A DNA stretch of 64,000 nucleotides from Chimonanthus salicifolius (GCA_013350335.1 CM023532.1:33667708-33731707); one strand, 5' to 3'. Positions 1 through 13,417 are shown, numbered from the stretch's first letter. Numbers and translations: made by a program. The notes: generated from the letters alone by a model not told the origin.

Positions 1-1042
1 TAATTTAACAAAAAAATTAAGCCTTTTAGGTCAACATTCTTTGATAATGTATTGCACTTGTTAAAATTTGTACTACATGAATTATACTATGAAGTCCACG
101 TGCGACCCATTATCTTTCTCATCTTCGTACCATATGATTAGAACTACTCTCATCATTGGATTGATAATATAGATATTTTTTTTCCTTAAAATCTAGACCT
201 CTGATCACCTCAGTTGATTTTTGCAACAGTAAACCCACGTGTAACTGTTTCAACCTCCAAAGGGTACAACAACTAAAAAATGTTAAAGATAAGGAAACCA
301 GTACAAGAAAGAGCATGCCATGGGTGCCATATGTGGAATGTGGATAAACTTAGGTAGGGGTAAATAAAGATGGCAGATATTTTGATCAATTGGCATTAGC
401 TCAAGAAGATGATTACTAAAACACCGATTGGGTGTCAACATGACCGGAACCTAATCCAATCACCAATCTTCAAATATGATGAATGAACTGTATATGATTC
501 AAAAATAAGTGCGAGAAGAAGAAGAAGAAGAGAGTTTTACGGTGAAAATGGTGGACGTGCGCGATAAAAATATTAAGCTTGCAATAAAACAGACAGTTGT
601 AAGTCCGACACATATTCGCAAGAAAATGAACACCACATACAAGACATTTAACTCCCTCCCTCCAAACGTCCAGAAGACAAAGGGGTTTGGTCAGAAAAGT
701 TGAAAAGTTGGAGACCCCACTACCAAAATCCCTTGAGCATACGATATGCACTTTAAAAAGTGCAAATCCCCCTAACCCACCACAGTTTGTGCCGCATTTT
801 CTTACTTTACCATATGACAATGCATAATGGATACCCCACTGCATCATCCTCCCCCTTTCCAAAAGCCTCCATGCTTTAAAAGCTAAAGATAGTGAGAAAG
901 ATAAAGGAGTAATGTAACTTCAAAACAATTAAGTACTAAAGAGAAGGAAAAAAAGCAACCTACAAGTAAAACCTACTAGTAATAATGACAGAGTATCGTC
1001 AGGGGAAGATGGGTCTTGATTACCGTGGAACGAGCGATTCTC
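1..1042. other. 3' flank of the bHLH gene, no gene seen
   Basis: AT-rich DNA downstream of the bHLH stop codon, probably including its 3' UTR. The open frames here are short, and one is only a run of GAA/TTC codons from a purine-rich stretch near 515-535. No splice-linked coding signal or RNA gene was recognised. Confidence 0.5.
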
Positions 1043-1756
1043 TTAAATCTTGTTGAAATTCCCAATGCCCAGCTTCCTCACTTCCACCTTCAGAGACTTC
1101 AGGTATCTAACAGCTTCATCAAGAACGGTGGCAGTGTCCATTCCATCACCACCGGGCACGATTCCTCTCATGGCAGCCAACGTCTTGTTCATTCTCTGAC
1201 GCTTTCGTTCATTGTTGCTGCTGCTGCTGCTTCCGCTGCTGCAAGGGAATGTCTTCTGAACAGTCGATGACCTCATCTTGCGGCAGGCTCTGGAACTGCC
1301 GGTAGAGTAGGAATTCGGGGAACTTCCTCCATAGTTTCCCATAGTTCGACCAGTGCTGACTTCCTCATCTTCACTGCCTTCATCTTCCAAGCTTAATAAT
1401 GCATCAATGTCCTTGGTGTCCTCTTTAAGGGAAGACGATTCATTAATGTCGACATTAACGACACCATTTTCCTCACAAGTCCCATGAATATCAAAGCTTG
1501 GATAATTAAATTTATTGGCCAGTGCAGGGTGGAACATAATCCGGCTCTTGTTATCAGTCTGATCAAAAATGATGAAGTTCTTGGGGCACATCTCAGAGGG
1601 TTGGAGATCAACCCCATGAAATGGTCCTGTCTGCTTCGGAACTGCAATCGTTGCATTTATAGCAGATGCCGCAGAGATGTTATATGTGTAGCCACCCACT
1701 TCATTTGCAAGTGGCGACATAGCATTTCTCGAGAAAAAATTTTGGTCACTCTGCAT
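1043..1756 (-). CDS. SAC51-like atypical bHLH transcription factor
   Basis: The 237-residue protein ends in a helix-loop-helix at about residues 181-230 with a degenerate basic part (ERKRQRMNKTLAAMRGIVPG) followed by TATVLDEAVRYLKSLKVEV. That pattern, an acidic and serine-rich middle (LLSLEDEGSEDEE) and the upstream peptide described separately match the plant SAC51/SACL (bHLH143/145) family. These nuclear regulators act in xylem development and, in Arabidopsis, are translationally controlled by thermospermine. I chose the ATG at 1756. The frame stays open to 1807, but that codon is TTG, and an in-frame TGA lies just upstream. A family-like N-terminal motif (IQSPNL) is present about 60 bases upstream in another frame, so the N-terminus seems shortened by an indel. 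The bHLH part is intact. Family assignment is firm; function of the short form is unknown. Confidence 0.82.
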   Translation of the reverse strand: MQSDQNFFSRNAMSPLANEVGGYTYNISAASAINATIAVPKQTGPFHGVDLQPSEMCPKNFIIFDQTDNKSRIMFHPALANKFNYPSFDIHGTCEENGVVNVDINESSSLKEDTKDIDALLSLEDEGSEDEEVSTGRTMGNYGGSSPNSYSTGSSRACRKMRSSTVQKTFPCSSGSSSSSNNERKRQRMNKTLAAMRGIVPGGDGMDTATVLDEAVRYLKSLKVEVRKLGIGNFNKI

Positions 1757-2048
1757 AGGTTCCAGCAAATGTTCTATATTTTCCAACGAATCTACCGATG
1801 GATGCAAATTTGATGATCAGGTGGAAAAGGTTTGGGCTTTGGATAGTACACTCAGAAGGATTCTGTTGGCAATTTAAGGAATTGAGGAGTCTAAATGGGG
1901 GTTAACGGCATTGCCATGAGGGTGTGAAATATCTATCACTAAGTTCACATCCAACATACTTATTTCATATTTCTACTGCCTTGGGATGAGCGACGAATTA
2001 ATGAAGAAGGTGGGTATCTTAGTTCCAGAGCTTTCTGTAAAAGCTAAG

Positions 2049-3789
2049 CTACGTAACAGGCTTAAGTAGCTGGCGGAAGTACTCGGCCTGTCACATCAAG
2101 AAAAAAGACTCAAGACTTGTGTAGTTCTAAATTCCAAGTAGTTATTAGGCTCATGCAATTATTAGAGAAGGGTACATTTGTACAACCCATGAAGCAACGA
2201 AGCAACAAAAACATTCATACCAACATTAAAAGCTTCTGACTTAACTCAGAGACCCACATGGTTTCACATGCATGGAACATATACCAATCAAGAGCCCTTT
2301 GTCCATAATAATCTATACAGGAGTAATCTAAAGCAATTAACACAGAGGATTCCTTCATTTTAATTTATAGGGCAAGCACGAAACTTGTATAGCACAGTGT
2401 AGTTGAGTATGTCAGGAAATACTAATTGTATAAAATAGTGGAGAAAAGATAGGGACACCCAGTATTTTTATAACAAGGGACGTGGTGTACCTTTCCATTA
2501 CTTAACGATGGCAAGTGGACAAAAAGACTAGCCCAATGTCCGTTGTTATAGAAAACACCAGTGTCTATCACTTTCCAAAATAGTGCAACATGAATTTAAG
2601 GGGACACTGGCAGATAGAGGAAATACTGATAATATGAAATGACATTATCAGAGAAAAAAGACTCAAGACCTGTATAGTTCTCAATTCAAAGTAGTTATTA
2701 GGCTCAAGCAATTACTGTTGAAGGGTACAGTTCTCCAAGCTATGAAGTAACAAAAACATTCATACCAACATTAAAAGCTTCTTACTTAACACAAAGAACC
2801 ACATGGTTTCACTTGCATGGAACATACCAATAAAGAGTGCTGTGTCCATAATCTATGAAGGTGTAATCTAAAGCAATTAACACAATGGATTCCTTCATTT
2901 TCATATATAGGGCAAGCACGAAACTTGCATAGTGCAGTGTAGATGTGTGTTAGGAAATACTGATTGCATAAAATAGTGGAGAAATGATAGGGACACCAGT
3001 GCTTTCTACAACAGGGGGCACCAATGTACGTTTCCACCACTCACATGATGACAAGTGGATAAAAAGACAAGTGCATATCCAGTGTTATCCAAAACACCAA
3101 TGTCTCTATCACTTCCCAAAATAGTGCAGCATGAATTTAAGGAGCCACTGGAAGGTGGAGGAAATACTGATAATATAAAATGACATTATCAGAGAAATTC
3201 CAGCTTAACCATATATGAACCTTACAAGTATTAGACAAGCTGGAACGGATTGCTATTGTCTCTTGCTTGGATACCATCATATACATAACATGTAAAATCT
3301 TTCCAAAGGATGCATCCATGCCCCCAAAATCAGTGTCTTTAGGAATTTTTCAAACCATTTTTTCATGGCCCCTTTATATGAAAGATGCCTATACAATTCA
3401 AAGTAGATATAAAAGAAATATGAAATATGCAAAGACAAGTATAATGAAACAAAGGGAACTGCCATGGCTAAAACTTCTGTCATACAGATGAATTGCTACA
3501 GTACAACCTCAGTATCATACAGACCTCAGTACTCTAGTTAACAGCTTTCATCTCAATAAACCCAATGAATCTTGCAAACAATTTATTGCAATACCAATAA
3601 ATAACACAACCAATGAATTGAAATACCAAATTGTCCTGAAAAATTCATTATAACAAATGCAAGTCAGAGAAGCACATTTACCTGACAAATTTGCATCAAT
3701 TGGTAGTAAGCTATGATTCTGACGTTCATTGTAATTTTCCCAACTTCCTTCACCGTTCTGTATCTCTTTTGGTTAACCACAATGTACAT
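2049..3789 (-). CDS. Conserved SAC51-type regulatory uORF (spliced)
   Basis: A 48-residue upstream ORF in two exons, 3789-3682 and 2087-2049, with a donor CAG|GTAAAT and an acceptor GACAG|GCC. Joined, its C-terminus reads ICQAEYFRQLLKPVT-stop, the hallmark of the conserved peptide uORF in SAC51-family leaders, preceded by the related VRIIAYYQ stretch. In Arabidopsis this uORF represses the main ORF and thermospermine relieves the repression; that is known for the family, not shown here. The intron splits the conserved motif between Q and A in phase 0, so only the spliced transcript encodes the full peptide. The exon starts at an AG at 3867-3868 or 3855-3856. The ATG at 3789 is the first one in the exon in this frame. 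Confidence 0.85.
2100..3197. repeat. 0.55-kb tandem duplication inside the uORF intron
   Basis: Two adjacent diverged copies, 2100-2652 and 2653-3197. Both begin with GAAAAAAGACTCAAGAC and end in GACATTATCAGAGAAA, with matching order throughout (for example the AGTAGTTATTAGGCTCA blocks). The first copy starts 12 bases from the acceptor of the exon that completes the uORF. Confidence 0.85.
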
Positions 3790-5055
3790 TCTCACTCTAA
3801 TCGAATCAGTGTAATGTAGAAACAAATGGCCCTTGGACAATTCAAAAGTGTCACCTGCACCAGCAGCTAAAAAATACAAGTTACCCTAGTAATGGAAACA
3901 AACATGCACAAGCATGAAAAAGATCAAATATACCATTTATCTTTACTGAACCACAAATTCAAAGCATACAAAAGATCAAGTGGATTAGAGATTTTTATAA
4001 TCACTCTATGATATAATCAATTTGATTATATGAATCGTAAATACTCATCAATAAACAGCACATGCAACAAAGCCTGCAGCCATCAGAGTAACAGAGTTCC
4101 ATGCCAATACAATCACATTTCTTCTTGTTTATTTTATTTATTGTGTTCTTTTTTTTGTATCTAAGTTTCTTTTTCCTTGATGTAAGATTTGTGGAGTCTC
4201 CTTATTAATGAAATTAAGTTGCAATTTCAAAAATAGAAAAGCTCATACCATGCAAGTGTGTGGACACGACCTAGGCAAGATCTAGATCATACATTCATCA
4301 GGTCCAATGATGAATGGACATAAGCACAGTAATCACAACAATGGGATAATCTTAGTCAATTATGCCCAGTGGTGTCAACTCACACCTTCAGAAACAAAAA
4401 TAATGGTAGCTCACTTGGAAGGAACACATATAGTAATGCTTAGGGAACCCCTACACTCTATTGAAAGAGTGTCACCCCCTCTGTAGGGCCTATTAGAAAG
4501 GGGTTTAAGTCACTGGATAAGTTGTGTTCAGAATTTGTGCTGGTTTCACGGGCATGATTTGATCAAAGTCATTAAAAAGATTTCAATCCAAATTTGAGTG
4601 TCATTCAGATGGATTTCAAATTTAGATGCGCAACAATTAATGATGAAGGGTCCGGATTGGTCAGAGATGGATCTCACTGTTAAAAAGGGACAGAAGGGCT
4701 ACACTTCTCAGTAGCATATTTTGAAGTATCCATCATGAGAAGACCATCGGCAACGTGGGCTAGGACATTGGATGGTGTCATGTGAAGAGTCAAATAAAAA
4801 TTTCTCAGAAAATCATTACGTTCAGCACTGCATGTGTTATAAAGGCATTCTATCACAAAAGACATACTTCAGTAAAAACCTATTAAATAACCCTCTATAT
4901 TGCTTATTAATTAAAAATATTTACTAGATTTCTGATGATGTATATAATAACACTTGTTTCCAAGAACAACAAAGAAAAAAAAAACCCTCAAAATGAAATC
5001 CAGAAATTTAAAAACTTCAAGATAAAGATCTTACCAGCAAAGGTCAAATTCTATC

Positions 5056-5133
5056 TTACAGTATAACGCGAAAGAATACCACCAATCGAACACACGTCCT
5101 GCTATAATTGACAAAAGAAGGTGTCCAAGGCAT
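5056..5133 (-). CDS. Possible additional uORF, 25 codons
   Basis: Within the inferred second leader exon an ATG opens a 25-residue frame (MPWTPSFVNYSRTC...) closed by TAA at 5056. SAC51-family leaders usually carry several uORFs besides the conserved one. No conservation is recognised for this peptide, so it is listed only as a candidate translated uORF. Confidence 0.3.
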   Translation of the reverse strand: MPWTPSFVNYSRTCVRLVVFFRVIL

Positions 5134-7139
5134 GCTGATGAAATCCTTCAACTCCTTAGGAAACTACAAGGAAGAGAACCAAATCAGTATCCTCTGTTAC
5201 AGCTAAAAAAATCCCTTAAATCACAACCCTAACAAAAGAAACAGTTAGAATCAGGTAAAATGAATCAGAACTATACATTGTAGACAAAAACCCTAAAGTG
5301 TGCATGTAAAAATAAAGAGCAATTATGAGATCCACCAAGATGCATGAAAGTGGTAGTGGGAACTTGGGAATGGAAAGGTCAAATATTTCAGCTTAATCCC
5401 CTGATGACCATAGTTTAAGGGGCTTAAATTTCAATGGTTCTAAAAGGCTCCAAGATATATAGTTTGTCTTGAAAATTCAATAGCGTCAAAGGGGAGGGAA
5501 GATGTCAATTCAGAGTTTTTACCAATTAACATCTAGGTGACCGTAAATGGTTCCGATTTACCATAGCATGGTCCAATTCAAATGTCTCTACTAGTCTCTA
5601 TTTGGGGTCACTCTAGTCTCTAGATAATTTTCATATATTCGTGGGTGTCATCTGAGGCACTCTCCCCACTCCTTTTTTGACATAATTGGTCACTTCTGGT
5701 ACTTTTTGCATTGTTGACAACATCCTAGTTCAATCAAAGGGGGGAAGTACATAAACTATGTGGAAATAGAGAGTAAGAATCGAATTACCAACTTCTGAAA
5801 CAATTATACTAACAGAAAAGAAATTGTGGTTGGGCTCATTTCAGATTCATGGAAAGAAATTGAGCCTACTTTGCTGGAAAATAACCATCCTTTCCTGGAA
5901 AATAACCTCTTTAAACTATCTTTTATTAAAAAGCAGTTACTTTCCAGTAAATTACTTTCCTTTCCAAGTATCCAAACAGAACTTCACGGAAATCATAAAC
6001 CTGGCGAGAAACACGAAGCTAAAAGGCGAAAAACGGATAAGTTACAGTTAAAGACAGATAAAAACCCAAAAACCAGAACACAGATGGATAAAAATGCAAT
6101 AAAATAAAACAAAATAATCGTCAGAACATAATCCAATAGCAAAAAATTTCAAAAGGGGGCAAAAGAGGCCAAATCTTACGCAAATGATCTCAAATCGAAG
6201 CTGGAGACAGTGGATAATCCAAATCGCTAACTAAAATGCAAAAAAATCAAAATCAATTCTATAAATAGAATCCCAAATCGATAAAAACATAGTGAACATC
6301 GATCCATTCCACTGAAAACTCTAAAACCATTAGAAATTCCGTAGAAGAAGAGCGGAAAGCACAAACCTCAGGTTTCTGGAAAGATCTCGACGAGGAGAAC
6401 ACGAGTAAAGTATCAAATTAGCCGAAAATGGAGTCTTTGTGGGATGATTCGGAAGAATTTCAGCAGCTGGAGAATCGGTGCGAGAGCGTGCAAGAGAGTG
6501 TGAGAGAGAGAGATGAAACGGAAAGGCCTTTTCTTCAGAAAAAGGCGAGGAACGGGTTGGGTTAGATCGGGGTAGGGTGGGGTTAGATTTTAACCTTGGT
6601 TAGTTTCTAGGGTTATTTAAAAAAGCCCTAAGAAACTTTTTATAATTTTTATATTTTAATATTAGCCTAGAAGTTCTAAAACGTTTTTAACTTTTTAATT
6701 AAAAACTTAATTATCTTTTCTCTAAAATTGTTAAAAGTATGACGTGTTCTTTTTTCACTTGCACATACAAAGTATGGTGTTGGTGTATGTACATTTAATA
6801 AATTGATAATAAATAATTAAAAAAATTAGAATTGAATTTACAAAGTTTAATGGATGTGGAACCCATAAAACACAGTATGAACGTTTCATGTCCAAGCCCA
6901 CGGAGCCTTATTTTTAAAATAATTTAGATTTTATTTTTTTATAGTTTTTATTTGATGTATTTTAATCATTGGATTGATTATAATATATTAAAATATTTAT
7001 CTAATTATTTATCTTTAATATTATAAATTAAGAGTTAACATAATTTAATGATCTTATTCTTTATAATATGATAGCTCAAATAACAATCTATCTATTATAT
7101 TTTTTATTAATTGGATCAAACTTAATCTCTTACGTTATC

Positions 7140-7260
7140 TGTAACGACTCGACCCTTTAGTATTATATTGTCCGCTTTGAATTTGAAAATCCACACGAAT
7201 TTTCATTCCGACTCAAGCGTCAAACTTGAATCCAAAAAGCTTCATGCTCAGAAGGTGAGG
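7140..7260 (-). mobile_element. TRIM LTR relic
   Basis: Starts TGTAACGACTCGACCC and continues with ATATTGTCCGCTTTG, which matches the reverse complement of the LTR end of the small LTR element at 45013-45625 (GCGGACAATAT...GGGTCGTTACA). The other end is not clear, so this is a partial or decayed solo LTR. Confidence 0.45.
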
Positions 7261-10200
7261 GTAATGAAAATAGAAAAATTGTAAAAACAAAAATTATTGT
7301 AAAGATGTCAACTGTTTTCAACTTAGAATTTGATATACTAATGAATATAAATTCTCCTTTTATTTTTTTAAATCTGAATGAAGCCTACAATTATGCATTT
7401 ATGCCCCACTATAGCACACGTTTTTTAACTTTATTAAATTTAATTCTTGTAATATATGTTGAATTTTAATAAAAAAAATCATTTCCATATGAAGTTTTAA
7501 TGCAAATTTTAAAACTTCTATTAGAAATACCAAGGCTACATCTAGGCAATGAGAAAAAAATTCTAATTCCCCTAGTAGAGGATTTTGAATAAGGGATTCT
7601 CTTAGTGAGTGATTCTCTTGTATCTTATTTATTAATTACAAGTGAAAAAAGGTAGTTAGAAAAAAATGGGAAAGAGAGGGGTAATGAATAAATTGAAAAA
7701 ATTCCTCTCTAAATAGGGGTGGGTGCTTGAGATGAATGTCAATATGAATTCAATTGATTTAATTTTAAAATATGGGCATGCTAACCCAACGTGTGAAAAA
7801 ACTTGACTTGTATTTAACTTGAGTTGAGCTATTGAATTATTGGGTAAATCTACACAATTAAGATAAAATTTATAAACATCATTTACGTGTTAAAGCATTT
7901 CAAACATACACATTCACGTAAGTTCCAACGGAGTCATTTAAAAGTTTACACCAAGTGACACCCATTTATGTGGTCCAATGTACTTTAGTGATAAAAAATT
8001 GTTTTTTTGATATTTTTTATTCAAAACACATTAATACAATATATATACCAAATTATCTTCTTAATTATATAAATTGATCTATGATCCAATTTAAATTGAT
8101 TTAAATTGATTGATCTGAACTAAAAATAGGTTGAATCTTAAAAATTGAGTTGCATTATAGATAGATTGAAAGAGGTCAAAGTATGAGAAATTGATTAATA
8201 GTATATAAGAACAAACTAAAATTTGACCTAAAAATAGAATTTGAGCCCCAACAAATTTTAATTTGGAGAGAAAGTATTGGTGAAAAATAATCACTTTTTT
8301 TTTTCTTTTCTTTAATAAATAGCAAACTAAAAATAGATACTTTTTTAATCCTCTCTCTCACTTTTTCCTCGCCCAACTTCTTTAAAATTAATTTAGTGGA
8401 AATGGCTTTTCCTCAAGTAAATTTGAAAGGAAGGTGCTTTTTTTTAAGAAAAGTAACTAGCTTTTAAAATTTAACCATGCTCTTAACTTGCCCTCTTTTG
8501 GCAGTGGAACGCGGAGGAACTTATAGCCGTTGGATCTAGGGCACTGCCGTGGGAGGAGAAGGGCCTCACGAGGTTGAAATAGTAACACGCGTCGAGATGT
8601 GATTCGTGAATTCACCATCTCGTCATTGAAACCGGAACGCATGTCATACTTACAAATCGCCAGATGGAAAAGCTCCTCGACCGAAGAGAAATGTAGAAAG
8701 TACATAAGTTTCTCGGGTCTTGCGCGTGTAGATTTCTCAAAGTCTCTCTTAGTTGGCGACTCGTACGATCGATTTGGTTTCATGGATCCACTTTACTTTT
8801 ATCTAATGGCCGTATTTTATGTGGGCGCTGCGCAGTCGAACTCATTTTGTCATTCATCTACCGTATTGAAATTATAAAATTTTAAAATGTCAAAAAGACT
8901 CATCAATCGGATCTCTTGCTAGTTTTTGATGAGTGGATTTTACTAACCACAAGTGGTTCGACGAGCTGATTTTACTGTTCACATATGACAGGTGCAAGGC
9001 AAAATAGACATTACGAAAAAACTTTTATCTATATATAAAAAGTGCCTGTAAGATGATCGCTAGCCACTTTATTTACGTTTAAATTCCACTGGGTCACTTC
9101 CCAACTATGTGGACCGGGAGGTTTATACATACTGGTGAAACAATTCTGATAATCAATGTCGAGTGGAAGGTTTATATATACTGGTGAGATGTTTTGTGTA
9201 GAGCATATAAATGCAGAGCGGCGCATTATCGGTATACCAGTACTTGATGATCAATATATCATAGGGGTAAAATGAGAATTTCACCACATCCCTATCTCTT
9301 AACAAATTTTGCCTTTACTATGGCTGGCTAAACTTGAAACTCCACTATGATGCTCATATATTATCTTAAAGGCTCATAAGCACCAAAGGTTGTGCTTCTT
9401 TATTTTTTTAGATTTACTTTCGTTTAAGAGTTTTCCATATTCGTAATTACAATTGATTTGAAGGTAGGTTATTTAAATCATTATCGTCAACGTTCAAATC
9501 TTTTTTTACTGTAATTATTAATGAAACTTTTATATTTAAATTTAACAAATTGTTTTAATGGGTCAACTATCTATCTGACGTATGTGTAACTTGAATCTAT
9601 AATTTTTGAATCTATAATTTTTAGAGCGTAAGAGTGAGATCTTTTGAGTTGTGCTACAAGTTATTTTTCTATGGGTTATTTAAATTTCATCTTCTGATCT
9701 AATCGAGCTCAATTACTTTTCTTGGACTTCTTTGAGTTTAAAATATTTTTGAAATATTCTACAAAATATAAATGGTATATTATATAATTTTTATATTCAT
9801 ATACAATATTGATTGAAGAAAAATTAATGTTTAAATTGTGGCTCAAATTTAAACTTTCAAACCAAACTCAGATTTTATATTTCAAATTAATTCAACCTAT
9901 ATTTAAATTTGAACTCATATTTTCGACTCGAATATATACTTTGCTAATGCCCAAATCAAGTTGAACCTAATTTTTTTATTAAAACTTTGCACGAAAACCA
10001 TCGTCATTTTTATGAAAAATGTAATTACTTTCAAATTCACTTTGTATTTTCTCATATTTGTTAAAACTTAAAATACAAAATCTTTGATGAAAAAAATGCA
10101 TTGATACATGAAAAAAAGAAGAAGTGATTTTCCTACTTAAAAGTTCTTCTAAAAAATTAGTTTTTTCTTACTTATTTTATTTGTAAAAAATACAAACAAT

Positions 10201-10712
10201 AAAAACTCATTTTTAGGAGGAAAAAACCCATTTTAATGGGTCTTACACTCATATACCATTCAATTAAAATATTCAATAGATTTGTGAAATTATTTTAGGA
10301 CAATGGGGTACTTGAAGAAATCCACATCTCATCAACATCTGTACGAAACTCATGAAAGAAGAGAGATAGAGATTTGATGGAGAAGTTGGGGATGTCCATG
10401 TTCCATCCATGGATTTTTAAGATAATTTATTTATTATTTAGTTAGCAATTCTTCTACGGGCATTTTGTATATAAAGACATGAATTTTGCCGTGATGTCCA
10501 ATTTGTTCTCCACCGACTGTACCGAAGAAAAAAGAATGTCAGAAAGTTATACAGTGCAAATCGGCTCACTAAAATTCATGAACAGTATAAATCGACTCGG
10601 TGAAATTACAAGTCAAGTCGTCAAAATTCATAAATAGTGCAGATTAACTCGCAAAAATACATATAAACAATAAAAATCAGCCCATAAAATTTTTACTGTT
10701 AATGTGAAAGAT

Positions 10713-10932
10713 AAAATCGAGAATATATTAAAATCTGTGTCGCTAAATACAAAATACCCATAAAAAAATCACTGATGTTATTATTTCTAATTTTTTTTCT
10801 CTTTTATGTTGGACATAAAAATTTGAATAAAATCGAAAATATATTAAAATTTGTGTCGGTAAATATAAAATACCCTCCAAAAATCACTGGCGTTATTATT
10901 TCCAATGTTTTTTTCTCTTTTATGTTGGACAT
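10713..10932. repeat. Tandem duplication, period about 116
   Basis: Two copies (10713-10816 and 10829-10932) share the series AAAATCGA, ATATATTAAAAT, TGTGTCG, AAATACCC, AAATCACTG and TTTATGTTGGACAT with scattered substitutions. No coding signal. Confidence 0.8.
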
Positions 10933-13417
10933 CTTTTCAAATTTCCACATTTATACGTAGGAAGATTCCAAATGTGCGTGGCGTGCAATGCTTGTCAAAA
11001 GTACAATTTGCGCGTGACTCCATACAATGCAAGCAGTCAAGCACCAAATGGCTGCATCAATGGCCCACCCAACACTTTTATTTTCCTTTTTTTTCTCTTT
11101 CTTTTCATTATTATATGTCATTAGTCAAAGTTGCATTTGTCTCACACAAGGCCAATAGTTTATAACTTTATATCATTAATCTATAAACAATGATAAAAGG
11201 GACATTAGTATCTTGGGTAGCATTCCACAAATTTTTACTTAGATTCATAAAATAGAATAGTGATATTTTTCTTTTTAAAATAGTTTATTTAACTAAGAAA
11301 TTTAAAATAAGTTTGATTGAATCAATCGAGTTACTCTTTTTAAAATTACAAAATTTAAACTTGAAAAAAATAAAAACACTCGCTTGAATTATGAAAAATG
11401 ACACTATCATTATTTCGAAAAGCAACGAGAGAACTCCTACTCTAAAAGTCTAAAGAAGTCCATAAATCTAATGAATCTTAGGGGCTTCAATGGCTGTGTG
11501 AGTGAGTCCGAAATGAGAAGAGTGATTCTCCCTATTCGTTTTCTAGTTCATAAATAAAAAACTTGAAATTTTATATAAAAATTAGTTTTTTAATAATTAA
11601 AGGGTTCAGTTTTTTTTACTCTCTGTATTCCAATTTAGTTGTTTGATATGTATTTTGGGATTATTCCAAAATAGTTATCTGATATGTCATTTTGATTCTC
11701 TCTCTTTCTATCGTATCTAATCTGATATGCCTTTTGAGAGGCCTTCTTTAAACGATTCAAATTTTTAAAATGGGACGGAGAGAGTATTATTTAACATGAT
11801 AAATGAGTTTAATAAATACATGTATGTATTTATAATTATTTTAAATGAATATTGACGAGGATTTCTAAGAGAAACTATTTGGGATTAATATATATTTTTT
11901 TTCATAAGGTAGGTAGCTGCTTTTTATTTGGTAGATAATATTCAATAATATGGCATCATCAAACTATAGTTTTTTCCTCAAGCCATCTTAGATATTTATC
12001 TAGATTGAATTAGGTTGAACCGAATGATTCAGTTCAATTTCTAAAGCACAAAATTCAACCCATGAGTGAAGTTAGGTAAAAAAATTTAAAGGGAAATGAT
12101 TAAATGAGGTCAATCACATGGAAGAATTAGTTTTAAAGGTATGTGCACTTCTAATCAAACAACACTTTGCATCTCAACATTTTATTAAGATTTTTATGGG
12201 CCTCACCTTCTATTAGAAATATTTATCATTGGATCTAGATACATCATATTGTGTAGTTGATTCAATCTTACAGTACCATACAATGAAGTCAAGTTCATTA
12301 AATCACACAAAGTTTGCCGATGATTTAATTTATCTGTGGGATTAGTCTCACGTCTAATATAAAGTGGGATATCTATATTATAAAAAAAATCATTCATCAA
12401 ATATGAAAATACCAATGAAACTCAAATTCCATTCAGTGAGTTCAGGAAATGAAATAGGTAGAAAGATGAACACACCCATGTGCATACAAATTTCAACACC
12501 CACCATCAATGAGTTGAAAAGAAGCATGTGGTCTCTTTTTCACTCATGTGGTCTCTTTTTTTTTTATTCCAAAATAAGCTTAAAGGGTGAAACACATTTT
12601 GTATGTTCAACTCACATCCAAAACTACAGCATGTGGATGATTCAATACTCCCAAGGCAAAGAACAAGACCCTTTCGAACAAGACCCTTTCCCCAAATCCA
12701 AAAGGTGTTGGATTCAAAGATGACATGGGTCCATTGTATCATTTTCAAATTAGAATTTAATTGGGTCCATCTTGAAAATTTTAAATTGACTTAACCTAAC
12801 TCAACCAAGATTAAATCTGAGTCAAGTTGAGTTGAGAGGTGAGACTCAAGCCCAACCTCTTTAAGCTCTTTATGTTTTTAGTACCCCAATCGAAGTTTCA
12901 AATTTTAGCCAATTGTCTCCATCTTACATAGCCAACGGCCCCACATGAAAGATGATTCCTTTTTGTTTTTTATTTTCTGTTAAAATATTTTTTATCTCAT
13001 TTTTTTAAATTTTATATTTTTATAGAAATTTAGGTTGAGTCGGAGAAAATGATTAACTTCTATCATATTAGAGAGGAAATCTATTATTACCTATCGGTAA
13101 CGTGAGTTGAATCTAACCCGACCAAACCCATTGCCACTCATATTCTTAGATCAATCCAAATTCTAAATCATTCAAATTAAAAGCGCAATGATGAATCCAT
13201 TAAAAAGACCTATGCTTCATATGCGACTACTGCAGATCATCTTAACTGAATCCTTCAAGTAATATCTTTAAGGGTGAAATAAGTTAGAAATTAATAATAA
13301 CTTGAAGTGATTAAAATTTAAGAACTGTGAGTAAGATTACTGTCTTATAAAATTATCCCAAGACTTCAAATTATTATTAATCCTAAACTTTCTACCATTA
13401 AGAAGGTAAACATTTGT

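Larger units (their letters stand above)
1757..6550 (-). promoter_or_regulatory. Long multi-exon 5' leader of the bHLH gene
   Basis: Leader exons inferred from splice signals: a CT-rich first exon from about 6545 to 6367 (GAG|GTTTGT), a second from 5163 to 5035 (TTGTAG acceptor, CTG|GTAAGA donor), a third from about 3866 to 3682, and the last from 2087 into the main ORF. Between the conserved uORF stop (2049) and the main ATG are further short ATG frames, for example one of eight codons near 1950. The transcription start is a guess based on the CT-rich stretch near 6500. The introns contain no recognisable gene. Confidence 0.5.

Noticed and set aside
1757..1807. Extension of the bHLH ORF to a start at 1807
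   Set aside because: The codon is TTG and an in-frame TGA is three codons further upstream; the first ATG is at 1756.
8457..8877. Overlapping 108- and 92-codon frames in a GC-richer island
   Set aside because: They face each other on opposite strands and match no family; the island alone does not support a gene.
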